Notes: generated from the sequence alone by a model not told the origin. Shown: positions 35,817 through 45,091, numbered from the stretch's first letter. The stretch: 64,000 nt of DNA from Flavobacterium aerium (GCF_030766725.1 NZ_JARQWR010000001.1:186001-250000), one strand, 5' to 3'. Numbers and translations: made by a program.

Positions 35817-36560
35817 TTAATCACAATACAGAAAATCGCTACTATCGATTTTACCGATGAGTTGTGGTGCATATTCTTTTTTTAAGATGAAAAAATAAGC
35901 TTCAAAGTGTGGGTTTTTTTCTCCATTTTTAAGGGTCTTATTATCCTTGTCTACTTCAATAACTAGAGTGTTCTTCTCCTCCTGAAAAGCGATGCAATAC
36001 TTTAATATTCTATCGTTGGTCTCCCAGGTGTAGACATCGGTTTTCTCAATGAATTTGCCTTCTGTTTTTATGGCTTTACCATATTTAGTATTGAGGTATT
36101 GAATAAATTCGTTAGCATCTTTCTGATCAATATATCCCATTAATCCATTAATGATAGCTACTTTTTGATCCAGTGTTGTGAGTATATTTAGGGCTTGAAA
36201 AGTATATTTCCCATACGTAGCCAGGGTATCAAAATTGGAGTAATTTTTTCTATTATAGACTATCCAGCGGGGTACTTTGTCTTTCTCAAAACTTAGATCT
36301 GAGAAAACATCATATTTTGTAAACAAGGTGTCTTTCTTGATTAATTGTACTTTTTTTTCAAGACCGAGATTGTTATGGATTGGAATTTCGTAATACTCTG
36401 GATTATTCTTTAGGATGTACTTTTTAGGATAAAAAGTAGCGACATTTAAATCAAAACTAAATTGTTCCAAATCCAATGGACTTTTGCCATATACGTTAGG
36501 TTGTTGTCCGTAACAATTGGAAAAGGCAAATAAGAGAATTACAATTTTGATTGTTTTCAT
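35817..36560 (-). CDS. Secreted hypothetical protein
   Basis: 247 residues with a signal peptide (MKTIKIVILLFAFSNCYGQQ). No recognisable domain. Rich in aromatic and charged residues (FYPKKYILKNNPEYYEIPIH early; KTEGKFIEKTDVYTWETNDR near 165), consistent with a soluble periplasmic alpha/beta protein. It lies 14 bases downstream of the acetyltransferase gene and may be read with it. Confidence 0.7.
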   Translation of the reverse strand: MKTIKIVILLFAFSNCYGQQPNVYGKSPLDLEQFSFDLNVATFYPKKYILKNNPEYYEIPIHNNLGLEKKVQLIKKDTLFTKYDVFSDLSFEKDKVPRWIVYNRKNYSNFDTLATYGKYTFQALNILTTLDQKVAIINGLMGYIDQKDANEFIQYLNTKYGKAIKTEGKFIEKTDVYTWETNDRILKYCIAFQEEKNTLVIEVDKDNKTLKNGEKNPHFEAYFFILKKEYAPQLIGKIDSSDFLYCD

Positions 36561-36574
36561 GGCGCCTACAGTAT

Positions 36575-37033
36575 TTATTTGTTGAGGTGTAATTTCATGC
36601 CTTCGTGTGAAGCTTTAAATCCGAGTTTTTCATAAAAATGCAAAGCCTCTGGACGCTCTTTATCTGTGGTTAGTTGGATTATATGCGCTCCACGTTCTTT
36701 GGCTCTTTTTATTGCCCATTGAAAGAATAGAGCACCATAACCTTTTCCACGATCTTCACTTCGAATTCGAACGGCTTCAATCTGGGCACGTATTCCACCT
36801 TGATAAGTTAGGTATTGCAAAAAACTCAATTGTAGTGTTCCAATGATTTCATGATTTCCATTTTCAACAACGATTAATTCTTGATTAGCATCATTCTTGA
36901 TTCGGTCAAATGCTATAGCATAAACTTCTGGAAGCGGAATACGAAAATCTTCTCGTTGTTGTCCCAGTTTATCATCCGATAGCATTTTTACAATTTCGGG
37001 AACATCTTCTTTATGGGCCTTTCTAAATTTCAT
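36575..37033 (-). CDS. GNAT family N-acetyltransferase
   Basis: 152 residues. The acetyl-CoA pyrophosphate loop is VRIRSEDRGKGYGALFFQWA near residue 88-107 (Arg/Gln-x-x-Gly-x-Gly form), followed by LTTDKERPEALHFYEKLGF, the standard GNAT C-terminal half. It acetylates a small molecule or protein amine; the substrate cannot be inferred. Fourteen bases after the DUF2625 gene, same strand. Confidence 0.86.
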   Translation of the reverse strand: MKFRKAHKEDVPEIVKMLSDDKLGQQREDFRIPLPEVYAIAFDRIKNDANQELIVVENGNHEIIGTLQLSFLQYLTYQGGIRAQIEAVRIRSEDRGKGYGALFFQWAIKRAKERGAHIIQLTTDKERPEALHFYEKLGFKASHEGMKLHLNK

Positions 37034-37047
37034 GGATATTTAGAGTT

Positions 37048-37719
37048 TTATTCTTCTCCGATTTGCTGTTGCATTTCCAAGGTAAAGTGGTAATTTTCTT
37101 CGGTAGGAACTACTTTGCGACTTACTTGTTCGAAATCATCATATTCGGTCCATAGGAAAGGGAAGAAAGAAAAGCTTTGATTACCATTCAGACTCTGTAC
37201 ATCGCTTTTCCAGTTTTTCCATTTGAAGGTTTCATAGAATTTTTGAATGTCTCCACTCAAAGCCCAGTTCAGAAAATCTGAATAACTACAGTCTAAACTT
37301 TCCCATTCTAAGGTATCTTGTGGTAAATAATAAATATCGCCAATCTCCTCACCAATACCACCGGCATTAATAGCAAAATAACCACCTATGGCATCGTCAG
37401 CAACGAGCATGTAGGGAGGTTGAGTTCCATTGTCTTTAAATGTTTTTCCGTTATTCCATTCCATGAGTCCTCTATCAAGTCTTGAATGTCCAGATCCTAA
37501 AATACGAATCCATCCATGATCGATTAATATTCCTCCAGTTTCATAGATTATGGCACCCATAGGGGAGCGTGTAGAAATTTGTGCGTGTACTAATTCTTTT
37601 TCTGCTCTGGCAGTATCTTTGGGTAATACTTCATATTGATTTTGGGCTTCATTAAGCCATTCTTGTACTAATTCCCAACCTGGTTCTTCGGTATTGATTA
37701 ATTCGTGTAATTGTTTCAT
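37048..37719 (-). CDS. DUF2625 family protein
   Basis: 223 residues from the ATG at 37719 (MKQLHELINTEEPGWELVQE). An extra eleven codons upstream run through a likely -7 box and are not used. The N-terminal 'LvnteePaWelVqeWl' signature, RSPMGAIIYETGGILIDHGW and RILGSGHSRLDRGLMEWN match DUF2625. Cytoplasmic, of unknown function; relatives resemble SMI1/KNR4-type immunity proteins in outline. CAAATATA at 37750-37757 gives a possible promoter (TATATTTG). Confidence 0.82.
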   Translation of the reverse strand: MKQLHELINTEEPGWELVQEWLNEAQNQYEVLPKDTARAEKELVHAQISTRSPMGAIIYETGGILIDHGWIRILGSGHSRLDRGLMEWNNGKTFKDNGTQPPYMLVADDAIGGYFAINAGGIGEEIGDIYYLPQDTLEWESLDCSYSDFLNWALSGDIQKFYETFKWKNWKSDVQSLNGNQSFSFFPFLWTEYDDFEQVSRKVVPTEENYHFTLEMQQQIGEE

Positions 37720-37808
37720 GTAATTTGGGCTTTGTAATTTTAGCAAACTCAAATATACAAAAGTTGATTGGCGGATTACACAACATAAAGATGAAATTAA
37801 TGTATTGT

Positions 37809-38366
37809 TTAAGTACTTAATGCGGTTATTTCGGCTCTTTTGGCCTGTTGAATATGACGTTCGTTATGATAAATTACAAATCGAAAGGTATCTCCTAATT
37901 TAAGTTTGAGCAAAGATGTAATACTAATACTGGTTTTTGTTTTGTTCAGGCTGATGGATTTGGATTGATGGAGCAAGGTCAACATTCTGTTTTGTTGTGC
38001 AATGAAAAGATCCAATATGGTCTGATTTAATCGTTCATTGTTGGGGTTCATATTTTTAAAGGTTTTCATTTTGTTTAGTTTTGCTTTGGGTAACATACTG
38101 TTTGCAAAATAATTTCCTAGAATACCAGTTTTAAAATCCGTTTCAGCTTTTGTTTTGCTGACACGAATACGCTGTTCTATTTCGGGTAAATAGAAGTTCC
38201 CGTATAAATTCAAATGTCCTAAACATTCTAATATACTCCAGCTTTCGGGAGTTGCTTTATAATTGAGTTCTTGTAGTGGCCTTCCTTTTAGATGTTCGGC
38301 ATAGCCAATGTGTTTCTGGACAGTTGCTGTTAAATCGGAAATTAAAGAATTGGATTGTATTTTCAT
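37809..38366 (-). CDS. DinB superfamily protein
   Basis: 185 residues, all-helical. WSILECLGHLNLYGNFYLPE (near 47-66) and VIYHNERHIQQAKR near the C-terminus give the His triad (first His in GHLNLYG, then the H-x3-H pair) of the DinB metal-binding four-helix bundle. Members transfer thiols or are of unknown use. Stand-alone gene. Confidence 0.83.
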   Translation of the reverse strand: MKIQSNSLISDLTATVQKHIGYAEHLKGRPLQELNYKATPESWSILECLGHLNLYGNFYLPEIEQRIRVSKTKAETDFKTGILGNYFANSMLPKAKLNKMKTFKNMNPNNERLNQTILDLFIAQQNRMLTLLHQSKSISLNKTKTSISITSLLKLKLGDTFRFVIYHNERHIQQAKRAEITALST

Positions 38367-38503
38367 TTTATTTTTTTACTCAAATTTCAGGGATTAAAAC
38401 GATCTAAATATTGATTGAAGTCAAGATTTTTTATTCTTATTCAAAATCAATGAAAGGTGGATGATTATCAATACAATGTTTACTCTTGTAGAACGTATAA
38501 AAT

Positions 38504-38535
38504 AAAAAAACACCCAATATATCGGGTGTTTTTTT
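38504..38535. terminator. Rho-independent terminator
   Basis: CACCC/GGGTG stem extended by seven A-T pairs, eight-base loop. On the minus strand it ends the DUF4272 gene transcript, whose stop is 55 bases away. The remaining bases of 38367-38590 show no gene. Confidence 0.8.
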
Positions 38536-38590
38536 AGATCTAAAAGAATTTTTATTATCTGATTTGATGCCTAAATAGTAGAATTTAAAA

Positions 38591-39226
38591 TCAATTATTC
38601 TCACCAACGTTATCCCAATCATTTTCTTTATTGAAAATCCATTTTAATGCTTTTCTTCTTCCAAAGATTTTTCTTTCGTAGAGTTTGGGTACTCTACCAT
38701 GTGTTCGTTCATCTTTGCAGTACCAATGCAGTCGGTGATAAAAATCTAACATAGTATAAATACCAGTTTCAGATCGCATTTCTTTTAATTTATCTAGTTT
38801 ACAATTGTCTTGAGATAAGTTGGGCAATAGCATCGCCATATTGTCTCCAATAAGTTCTTCATCATCGAGTTTATCAATCATTTTTGTGACCCACATTAAC
38901 GTCCACAATGATTCAATGTAACTGCGTAATAAATTAATCTCTAATGAACTTAAATGGATGTTCTTTTTACTCAATAGTTGATGTTCTACAGTAGAAAGAT
39001 ATTGGGATAGATCGTGTTGGTGAATCCATTCTTTGACAATAGATGTTGGCTTGTTGAAGACAATGTTAATCAAAGCATTCATAACCGACATTCTACCTTT
39101 AATTTCTTTTAAGGTTCTTATTGTTGGAGTTTCCAAAACAGGTAGCCAATCGTTAACACGGTAGCCTTTCTGTTTGATAATATTATCATTGATAAGTTTA
39201 ATACGGTATTTTAGCTCTTCTGTCAT
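38591..39226 (-). CDS. DUF4272 domain protein
   Basis: 211 residues from the ATG at 39226 (MTEELKYRIKLINDNIIKQ). The conserved DUF4272 features are seen: GYRVNDWLPVLE near 25, the central SLEINLLRSYIESLWTLMW near 110, and the C-terminal DFYHRLHWYCKDER with WDN near the end. Helical, cytoplasmic, unknown role; found in clusters with immunity-like genes in many bacteria. The upstream ATG eight codons earlier is less likely. Confidence 0.8.
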   Translation of the reverse strand: MTEELKYRIKLINDNIIKQKGYRVNDWLPVLETPTIRTLKEIKGRMSVMNALINIVFNKPTSIVKEWIHQHDLSQYLSTVEHQLLSKKNIHLSSLEINLLRSYIESLWTLMWVTKMIDKLDDEELIGDNMAMLLPNLSQDNCKLDKLKEMRSETGIYTMLDFYHRLHWYCKDERTHGRVPKLYERKIFGRRKALKWIFNKENDWDNVGENN

Positions 39227-39660
39227 AGGGATAACTATTTTAAAGTACAAAAGTCTATATAGTAAATTAAAGGGAATACCATGATAAGTCTTATAAACAC
39301 TATAATAAGGCTAAATTCAAGGTGTTAAAGGAAAAGGGAGGTCTGGATTATGTTTCTTTTTTGTTTGAGACAAGAACCGAAGAAATCACTAATAATGAAT
39401 TTTGGTATATCGAGAAGTGGATGTGTAATTTTCAGACAAATTTAATGAAGATAAATGGACAAGGTATAATGAATCCTGTAACAGAAAATAATCTGGAATT
39501 AGAGGTTTGTGAAGAAAATAGGCAAACTATATAGAAATTAAGAAAGTCATAGACTAAGTTTTATAACCCTATATAAGCCCCATTCAAGGCGAATGCCAAA
39601 TTCTTGCGGGTTATAAATCATTAGGATGGAACGAGCAAAAGGGGTATTCCTTCTGGGGAA
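39227..39660. other. Gene-poor gap with possible gene remnants
   Basis: Between two minus-strand genes there are 434 bases without a convincing gene. On the plus strand, a 70-codon frame from a GTG at 39322 has no ribosome-site or family likeness. A 38-codon stretch ending near 39683, which reads GECQILAGYKSLGWNEQKGY, looks like protein but has no start. These may be debris of a lost gene of the neighbouring immunity-like type. Confidence 0.4.
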
Positions 39661-39978
39661 TTAAAAATTCAGTAGTTCATAAATACCGGGAGATTTCCAA
39701 GTGATTACCTGAAAAGGAAAGGTGATTTTTCCCTGCTCTTTTAAATCTAAAAGTACTTCCGATGGTGCCCAACCTAATCCATAGGAAAACAATACATTGA
39801 TGTGGGCCAATTGCGAAAGGATATTAATCTGTTGTACTTCATTAGGGCATGAAATAGTATATTGTTCTCCCTCTTTTATGAATCCTATTTTGAGTAGATC
39901 TGTATCATTTTTAGCACCTCGAACTTCTGCTACGATGCGGGTGGGTTCAACAATAGTAATTAAAATCATGTTGGTCAT
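39661..39978 (-). CDS. Hypothetical protein, last gene of immunity-like operon A
   Basis: 105 residues, no signal peptide, no domain I recognise. Begins MTNMILITIVEPTRIVAEVR and ends FQVITWKSPGIYELLNF; mixed beta/alpha. Its ATG overlaps the stop of the CPCC gene by one base (TAATG), a tight coupling. Member of a five-gene run (42205 down to 39661), all small proteins. Confidence 0.7.
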   Translation of the reverse strand: MTNMILITIVEPTRIVAEVRGAKNDTDLLKIGFIKEGEQYTISCPNEVQQINILSQLAHINVLFSYGLGWAPSEVLLDLKEQGKITFPFQVITWKSPGIYELLNF

Positions 39979-40502
39979 TAGGCTTCGAGTATTTTGGGGA
40001 TAATTAATTGTTCACGTAATTCTAGTTTGGCATTTTTAGCATTTTGCCAACCTATATGACTTATATTAGCCGACATTGGGATTGATTTATAAATGGTACT
40101 GATTTTCTTCGCATATTTTTTAATGGTGTCCAATACATATTTTGGATCATGATTCACTTGTCCACCTATAGTGTTGGCCAATTGTAGTAAGGCATGTCCA
40201 ATCGTAATACGATTTTCAATTAATGCTATTTTATTAGGTCCACTGATGCTATGGAGTTCCAAAAATTCATTGAAATGACTATCCAAATCATCATCACTTC
40301 CATCATCTTCCCAATCACAAATCATACAGATTTCATAATGTCCTTTTGAGCTGATGGTGGGATAACTACAGCCCGAACAGGTAACAAATGGAAGTTTGTT
40401 TTCATGGACATAAGCCTCAAATTGTTCTCGTTTTATCGCGAAATCATTTAGTATTTCCTGACCTATTGCGGAGTGATGAGATGGATTACTATTTTTTGCC
40501 AT
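39978..40502 (-). CDS. CPCC-type cysteine-rich protein
   Basis: 174 residues. The signature lies near residues 40-70: PFVTCSGCSYPTISSKGHYE then ICMICDWEDDGSDDD, which matches the CPCC family (C-P-C-C-G-Y ... E-I-C-x-x-C-x-W-E-D-D) with Ser in place of Pro/Cys at one site. The two Cys-x2-Cys pairs likely bind zinc. The C-terminal half is helical. Role unknown; often in toxin-immunity type neighbourhoods. Overlaps the gene before it by 14 bases. Confidence 0.75.
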   Translation of the reverse strand: MAKNSNPSHHSAIGQEILNDFAIKREQFEAYVHENKLPFVTCSGCSYPTISSKGHYEICMICDWEDDGSDDDLDSHFNEFLELHSISGPNKIALIENRITIGHALLQLANTIGGQVNHDPKYVLDTIKKYAKKISTIYKSIPMSANISHIGWQNAKNAKLELREQLIIPKILEA

Positions 40503-41079
40503 GTGTAAGTTCTTGTTTGATTCGATTTATAATTTTTCTGCCCATGTATTGTGTTAGTTTTTTATGAGAGATTCTGTAATACTCATTCCAGTAACTCGCC
40601 ATACGGCTTTCCGTTTGCTGCCAGTATTTGGGATTTTCTGTAATAAATCGAATATAATTTGGGAGCGTTTTTTCTGTAATTTGTAGGTGAATTATGTCCA
40701 GAATTTCAATAACATATTCACCTAATAGTTGAAACACAAAAGGGGTAATAAAATAGTCTGTTTTGCCTATTAATTTTTCTAACTGCTGTTGGCGTACAAA
40801 ACCATTGCTATGGCGTAAATAAAGACAGCGCAATATCGTTTGCTGTAGTTCCGTTAAATCATTTCCCATAGTTTCTGTTGGGATAATAAAATACAGCCGT
40901 CCGGGAATAATTAATGATTCACCATTTAATACTACAGCCTGTTCGACGGTAGGGTGAATGTCAAAATTTTTATCCCATAAAAAATCGACCACAACTTCTA
41001 CTTCCTGCTTTAAAGTGGAAGGAAAAGAATGGATGATTTTCTGTTTATTTATCTCGAGTATTTGAGGAGTTAATGTCAT
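40489..41079 (-). CDS. Hypothetical protein of immunity-like operon A
   Basis: 196 residues, largely helical, basic at the C-terminus (KKLTQYMGRKIINRIKQELT). No known motif. The middle (LTELQQTILRCLYLRHSNGF) and ENPKYWQQTESRMASYWNEY are conserved-looking, aromatic. Two bases after the preceding gene and overlapping the next by 14, so certainly co-translated with its neighbours. Confidence 0.72.
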   Translation of the reverse strand: MTLTPQILEINKQKIIHSFPSTLKQEVEVVVDFLWDKNFDIHPTVEQAVVLNGESLIIPGRLYFIIPTETMGNDLTELQQTILRCLYLRHSNGFVRQQQLEKLIGKTDYFITPFVFQLLGEYVIEILDIIHLQITEKTLPNYIRFITENPKYWQQTESRMASYWNEYYRISHKKLTQYMGRKIINRIKQELTHGKK

Positions 41080-41081
41080 AT

Positions 41082-41396
41082 TTATTGACTTACAATCTGG
41101 TGATCGAAAATGGTAAAAAGAGTAGTACCATTTTCAGTACTTAGCGACCAAGGAAGCTCAAGGTTAATAGTCGCTATTTTTCTACCTAAAGCGTCCATTC
41201 TTCGATTTGTAATCTGACCGGCTATAAAACCCATTTTTGGATAGTTACTATTTATATCTAAATTTTCTCGGATGACTATATATTTTTTGTCAATGATAGA
41301 CCACTCTTTTTCATTTACATCATAGAATATACAGCGTACCCAACCTGGTTGGCTATCATCTGTATATTCTATTATTTTCACTTTAATCCTTTCCAT
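41082..41396 (-). CDS. Hypothetical beta-rich protein of immunity-like operon A
   Basis: 104 residues, mostly strands. MERIKVKIIEYTDDSQPGWV, then RCIFYDVNEKEWSIIDKKY and a C-terminal LFTIFDHQIV. It resembles small beta-barrel proteins that recur beside immunity genes, but I recognise no named family. Located 50 bases after the DUF2314-ankyrin gene and two before the next. Confidence 0.7.
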   Translation of the reverse strand: MERIKVKIIEYTDDSQPGWVRCIFYDVNEKEWSIIDKKYIVIRENLDINSNYPKMGFIAGQITNRRMDALGRKIATINLELPWSLSTENGTTLFTIFDHQIVSQ

Positions 41397-41446
41397 AAAA
41401 TTTTTAGAAAACCCTTTTTTAGGAGTTCTAAATTTTTCTAATGGTA

Positions 41447-42205
41447 TTATTTTTCCAATAGTGGAATAAGGTGTTCCCAGTTTAATTGTCGGGCGAAATC
41501 TAAAGCAGTTTTTCCGGCATTGGTTTTTAGTGTAGGGTCGGCATTAAATTGTAGTAAAATAGCAATTGATGTTTTGTTGCCGGCAATAGTTTCACGATGT
41601 AAAAGAGTGTAGCCATCTTCATCCTGAGTACTGACTTCTTGAGGATATTCGTTTAAAAATTCTTTAAAACTACTTTCCATATTAATACTCATCGGATGTT
41701 CGATCAAATTTTCTGGTTTTTCTTTTTGGTTGAAAGCCACCAAAATATCATTGTAATCACCAAAGTCTAATCCCCATGTTTCATCATGTTCTTTACGCTC
41801 TGCAGGATCCATTTCTGAACGCATGGATTGAATGGTAAATCCACCATAGGTTTTACTATCAGAAGAGAATAACCAGTCACTAATTTGGCTTAGGGGAACT
41901 TCAACAAAATCACCATTTTCAACATTGTCTAATTCGTTAGGATCATTGATTAAAATCCCACTAACGATATCACCGTCAAATCCTACTTCATTAATCCACA
42001 TGTGTTCTACAATAGGTTCAGACATGCCTTCTACTTCTTGCATGAAAGCGACTTTTACGCAAGCTAAGTCCAATGCAGGTACAATTCTGCGGAATTCCCA
42101 GTTCATTTCTCTCCAGAAATATTTAAAAGTTTCTTGTGCCTTTTGAAAAGCTTTAATCATTTCAGGATTGTCACTTTTGCTATAAAAAATGGTGTTGTCA
42201 TTCAT
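41447..42205 (-). CDS. DUF2314 + ankyrin-repeat protein
   Basis: 252 residues. N-terminal DUF2314 domain (about 1-165; AQETFKYFWREMNWEFRRIV, FMQEVEGMSEPIVEHMWINE, ISDWLFSSDSKTYGGFTIQS) and a C-terminal pair of ankyrin repeats (about 195-252; DEDGYTLLHRETIAGNK, LLQFNADPTLKTNAGKTALD). Both parts are known from immunity-type proteins. First gene of the five-gene operon A. Confidence 0.85.
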   Translation of the reverse strand: MNDNTIFYSKSDNPEMIKAFQKAQETFKYFWREMNWEFRRIVPALDLACVKVAFMQEVEGMSEPIVEHMWINEVGFDGDIVSGILINDPNELDNVENGDFVEVPLSQISDWLFSSDSKTYGGFTIQSMRSEMDPAERKEHDETWGLDFGDYNDILVAFNQKEKPENLIEHPMSINMESSFKEFLNEYPQEVSTQDEDGYTLLHRETIAGNKTSIAILLQFNADPTLKTNAGKTALDFARQLNWEHLIPLLEK

Positions 42206-42369
42206 AATTGAATTCTTTAATTAGTTTTAGGGATTTTTTATGTACAATTTCAATAACAGCAAAACAAACTGTGAATACAGGGTTCTGAAATTAAAATGCA
42301 GACTAATTTACTAAACTTTTTTTAGGTGTATATTCAGAATTCAATATTTTAAAGAATAATAATATAAAA

Positions 42370-42963
42370 TTATTTTTCCTCCATTTCTTGATTTATTTTC
42401 TCAAACGTATCAATTATTCCATTGAGTTTAAGTTGTTGTTTTTGGATTGTTTTTGGGCGAATGTAAAACCAGTTCAGAGCGATCCAAGCCAATGTCAAAG
42501 CGTATGCAGAAATTGCCCAGAACGGAGTCATTTTTGCTGTATATTCATAAAGATAAAGACTAATCCCAATGGACAGTAGAATAAAGTAAAAGTTTAATAA
42601 GGTAGATTGTATAAATTGTTGTTTGGTTTTGAGTGCCTGTAAATTTTTTAAGTAATCTACATTATTCTGACTTTCATCAATGGACTTTAAGAGTGGAAGG
42701 AGTTGATTTTGAAATACAATAAAAATTACCATTGCCAAAATCACCAATATGATTCCTATTTTGGTAGTCCATAGTTGAGGTTGATAATAGGCCCAGATGA
42801 AGATAATGAACGCCGTCGTTACGATTAATAATAGATTGGTTAGGATTACCTTTCTAAAATTACTTTTTTGAATTTGCTTTACTTTGGCCATCAATTCCGT
42901 TAGGTTGGGTAGTGTTGTGGGTTGTTTCACCCATAAATCTTTGAAGTTGATATTATTGTCCAT
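42370..42963 (-). CDS. Four-helix membrane protein, likely partner of the ECF sigma factor
   Basis: 197 residues with four membrane helices (about 42-60, 65-85, 122-140, 150-170). The cytoplasmic N-terminus begins MDNNINFKDLWVKQPTTLPN, and a C-terminal helix ends EKINQEMEEK. It overlaps the sigma-factor gene by 11 bases, the standard position for an anti-sigma factor, though it lacks a recognised anti-sigma domain (no zinc-type HxxxCxxC). Confidence 0.78.
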   Translation of the reverse strand: MDNNINFKDLWVKQPTTLPNLTELMAKVKQIQKSNFRKVILTNLLLIVTTAFIIFIWAYYQPQLWTTKIGIILVILAMVIFIVFQNQLLPLLKSIDESQNNVDYLKNLQALKTKQQFIQSTLLNFYFILLSIGISLYLYEYTAKMTPFWAISAYALTLAWIALNWFYIRPKTIQKQQLKLNGIIDTFEKINQEMEEK

Positions 42964-43426
42964 TTTCTTTGAATTTTTGTGTTAACCGTTCTTTTATTCG
43001 GTGGATTTTCACGCGTACATTGGCTTCAGATAATCCTGTAATATGCGCTATTTCAGCCTGTTTTACATCCTCAAGTTCTAGTGAAATAACGATACGATCT
43101 ATTTCAGGCAATTCGACTATACATTGATATAAAAATTGAATTTGAGGTTCAATATCGAGTTGTTTTTCATCTTCTGCTAAGTTGGTCGGTAACGATGTAT
43201 TATTATTCCGTTTGTTTTTTTCAATTTGACGTAAACAATTATTGGTTGCGATTCTAAAAATCCAAGTTCCAATATTGGATTCATTGCGGAATTTGGGTAA
43301 TTGTTGCCATACGGTAATGAATACTTCCTGCGTCATATCCTGTGCCTGAGCATGATCGTTTATGTATCCCATGCATAAACGGAATATCTTTTGCCAATAG
43401 GTTTTATAGAGTTCTTCAAAAACCAT
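42953..43426 (-). CDS. ECF-type RNA polymerase sigma factor
   Basis: 157 residues. Region 2 (LYKTYWQKIFRLCMGYINDH, DMTQEVFITVWQQLPKF) and region 4 (EIDRIVISLELEDVKQAEIA, HITGLSEANVRVKIHRIKER) are complete and the linker is short, as in the small ECF groups. Its ATG overlaps the stop of the hydrolase gene by one base (TAATG), and it overlaps the membrane protein gene downstream. This makes a three-gene unit. Confidence 0.9.
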   Translation of the reverse strand: MVFEELYKTYWQKIFRLCMGYINDHAQAQDMTQEVFITVWQQLPKFRNESNIGTWIFRIATNNCLRQIEKNKRNNNTSLPTNLAEDEKQLDIEPQIQFLYQCIVELPEIDRIVISLELEDVKQAEIAHITGLSEANVRVKIHRIKERLTQKFKENGQ

Positions 43427-44283
43427 TATTTCGTTTTTAAAAAATTATTCAGTTGGCCATCATACCATTCTGGATCGTCATACATAATGAAATGCAGTCC
43501 TTTATTTGCATATTCTAATTGGGCTGTTTTTAAATTTTTATACTGATCCTCAATCGCGGTTTTAATATTCTTGAAATTAGCTTCCAACAATATCAAAGCA
43601 GGACATTGAATGTTTTGAATGGATTCTCGCAAGTCGGTATTTGAAAAGTCACAATACATTTCGGCAAAGGTTTTTCGATCGGATTTCAATCCCCAATTTA
43701 CAACTAATTCTTGTTTTGTAGTATCGGCTAGAAGTTGTGGAATGGTTGCTTTTTGCATTTGCAAAAATTGTTCATCTGTAATGGTTGTTAATTGAGTAAC
43801 AATTGAACTACAATCATTTTTTTCTTTTGCTTTAAAAGTAGGATTCATCAAGGCAGGTAAACAAGGAAGGGCATCGACGACAATAATTTTTTCAATTAAT
43901 TCTGGGTAATCGGAAGCAAGCGCAAGTGCAAATCCACCACCCATACTGTGTCCAATAATGATTGGTTTTTTTATTTTATTGGCTTTGATGTAATTGGCAA
44001 TCGCCGTTTCCCAGCTTTTAAAGCTTGCATTGGCTTGTGGAGGAATACCAGCAAACCCAGCCATTGTTAAAGTGTAACAAGTGTAGTCTTTCTCTAATTT
44101 GGATTTTGTTTCATCCCAAACAGCTCCTGAACTGGCAAATCCAGGAATGAAAATAATGGATTGATTTCCTTTCCCTGTAATTTTTACCTCAAATGGATTA
44201 TTTGATGTTTGCGCTTTGGTATAATTTGAAAAATTAAGAAGTAAGATTACAAGCGTAATTTTTAAGTTGGTTAGCGTTTTCAT
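43426..44283 (-). CDS. Secreted alpha/beta-hydrolase
   Basis: 285 residues with a signal peptide ending near YTKAQT. The oxyanion region is IIFIPGFASSG near 50, the nucleophile elbow GHSMGGGFALALA near 118 (Ser), and the catalytic His is in GLHFIMYDDPEWY near 268; an acid after strand 6 fits the Asp/Glu in ALILLEANF. The substrate cannot be told. First gene of the sigma-factor unit. Confidence 0.86.
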   Translation of the reverse strand: MKTLTNLKITLVILLLNFSNYTKAQTSNNPFEVKITGKGNQSIIFIPGFASSGAVWDETKSKLEKDYTCYTLTMAGFAGIPPQANASFKSWETAIANYIKANKIKKPIIIGHSMGGGFALALASDYPELIEKIIVVDALPCLPALMNPTFKAKEKNDCSSIVTQLTTITDEQFLQMQKATIPQLLADTTKQELVVNWGLKSDRKTFAEMYCDFSNTDLRESIQNIQCPALILLEANFKNIKTAIEDQYKNLKTAQLEYANKGLHFIMYDDPEWYDGQLNNFLKTK

Positions 44284-44427
44284 GAAGTTATTTTTTAAAG
44301 TTCGTCTTTTAGATACGCAGAGATCTAAAATGTTACAGGTTCTAAAAAATAATTTTAAACGAATATTTTAATTGGAGTGAAAAATCTTTGTTTTTAAGGT
44401 GATAGTATGATGTTTTCTGATGTAAGA

Positions 44428-45033
44428 CTAAGGTTGTCGAGTATATAAATTACAGTTTTTTATCGTTCGGTCATTCCCAATGAATAGTAGAGCGGCATGA
44501 TAAGTATAATAGGAATGGTCAAGAATTAGATTATTTTCTTCATTTAGTGTCAATCGAACTTTATTTACTTTAAAACCACCATAGATTAAGGGAACATTTT
44601 TTATTTTAAAATTGGAATTTTTTAGATAAACATATCCGTCTTTTTTGATTTTGTATTTAACCGAAATACTATCGATTGTGTTTTTATTCTTTTGAAGAAA
44701 AAAAGTAAGCCGTTTGTTTGTTTTTACTTTAATTTTTACAGAATAATCAGAAGGGTTTTTTTGAACTGTTTTTTGAAATTCAGGATCCAATTCTTTTAAA
44801 GCATTGAAAATTGTATATCGATTTAATGCATTGTTCTCAATGGGACGATCTCCATAATTATTGATTTGTTGAGTGCCTATTGTAGGATGAATGGTATAAA
44901 TACCTTCAAGTGTATTGAGATTATGAGCGGTGATTTTTATGTTCTTATCTAATGCTATTTTTTTATTGAATGTAGCACAACTGGATAAAAAGATAGAGAA
45001 CACTGTTAAAAAGAATATTTTTTTTATGCTCAT
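44428..45033 (-). CDS. Lipoprotein of unknown function
   Basis: 201 residues with a lipobox (FLSSC, Cys 19, MSIKKIFFLTVFSIFLSSC). The mature chain is mainly beta (LEGIYTIHPTIGTQQINNYG, IKVKTNKRLTFFLQKNKNTI, IKKDGYVYLKNSNFKI). No family recognised; probably envelope-attached. It stands alone between operon B and the hydrolase gene. Confidence 0.75.
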   Translation of the reverse strand: MSIKKIFFLTVFSIFLSSCATFNKKIALDKNIKITAHNLNTLEGIYTIHPTIGTQQINNYGDRPIENNALNRYTIFNALKELDPEFQKTVQKNPSDYSVKIKVKTNKRLTFFLQKNKNTIDSISVKYKIKKDGYVYLKNSNFKIKNVPLIYGGFKVNKVRLTLNEENNLILDHSYYTYHAALLFIGNDRTIKNCNLYTRQP

Positions 45034-45091
45034 AACCTAATGTTTTAGTACTCGTTATCTGCCCCAAAGTTTTTAACAGTATAAAATAAAT

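Noticed and set aside
39322..39534. 70-codon plus-strand frame with a GTG start
   Set aside because: No ribosome site, no family likeness, within a gap that looks decayed.
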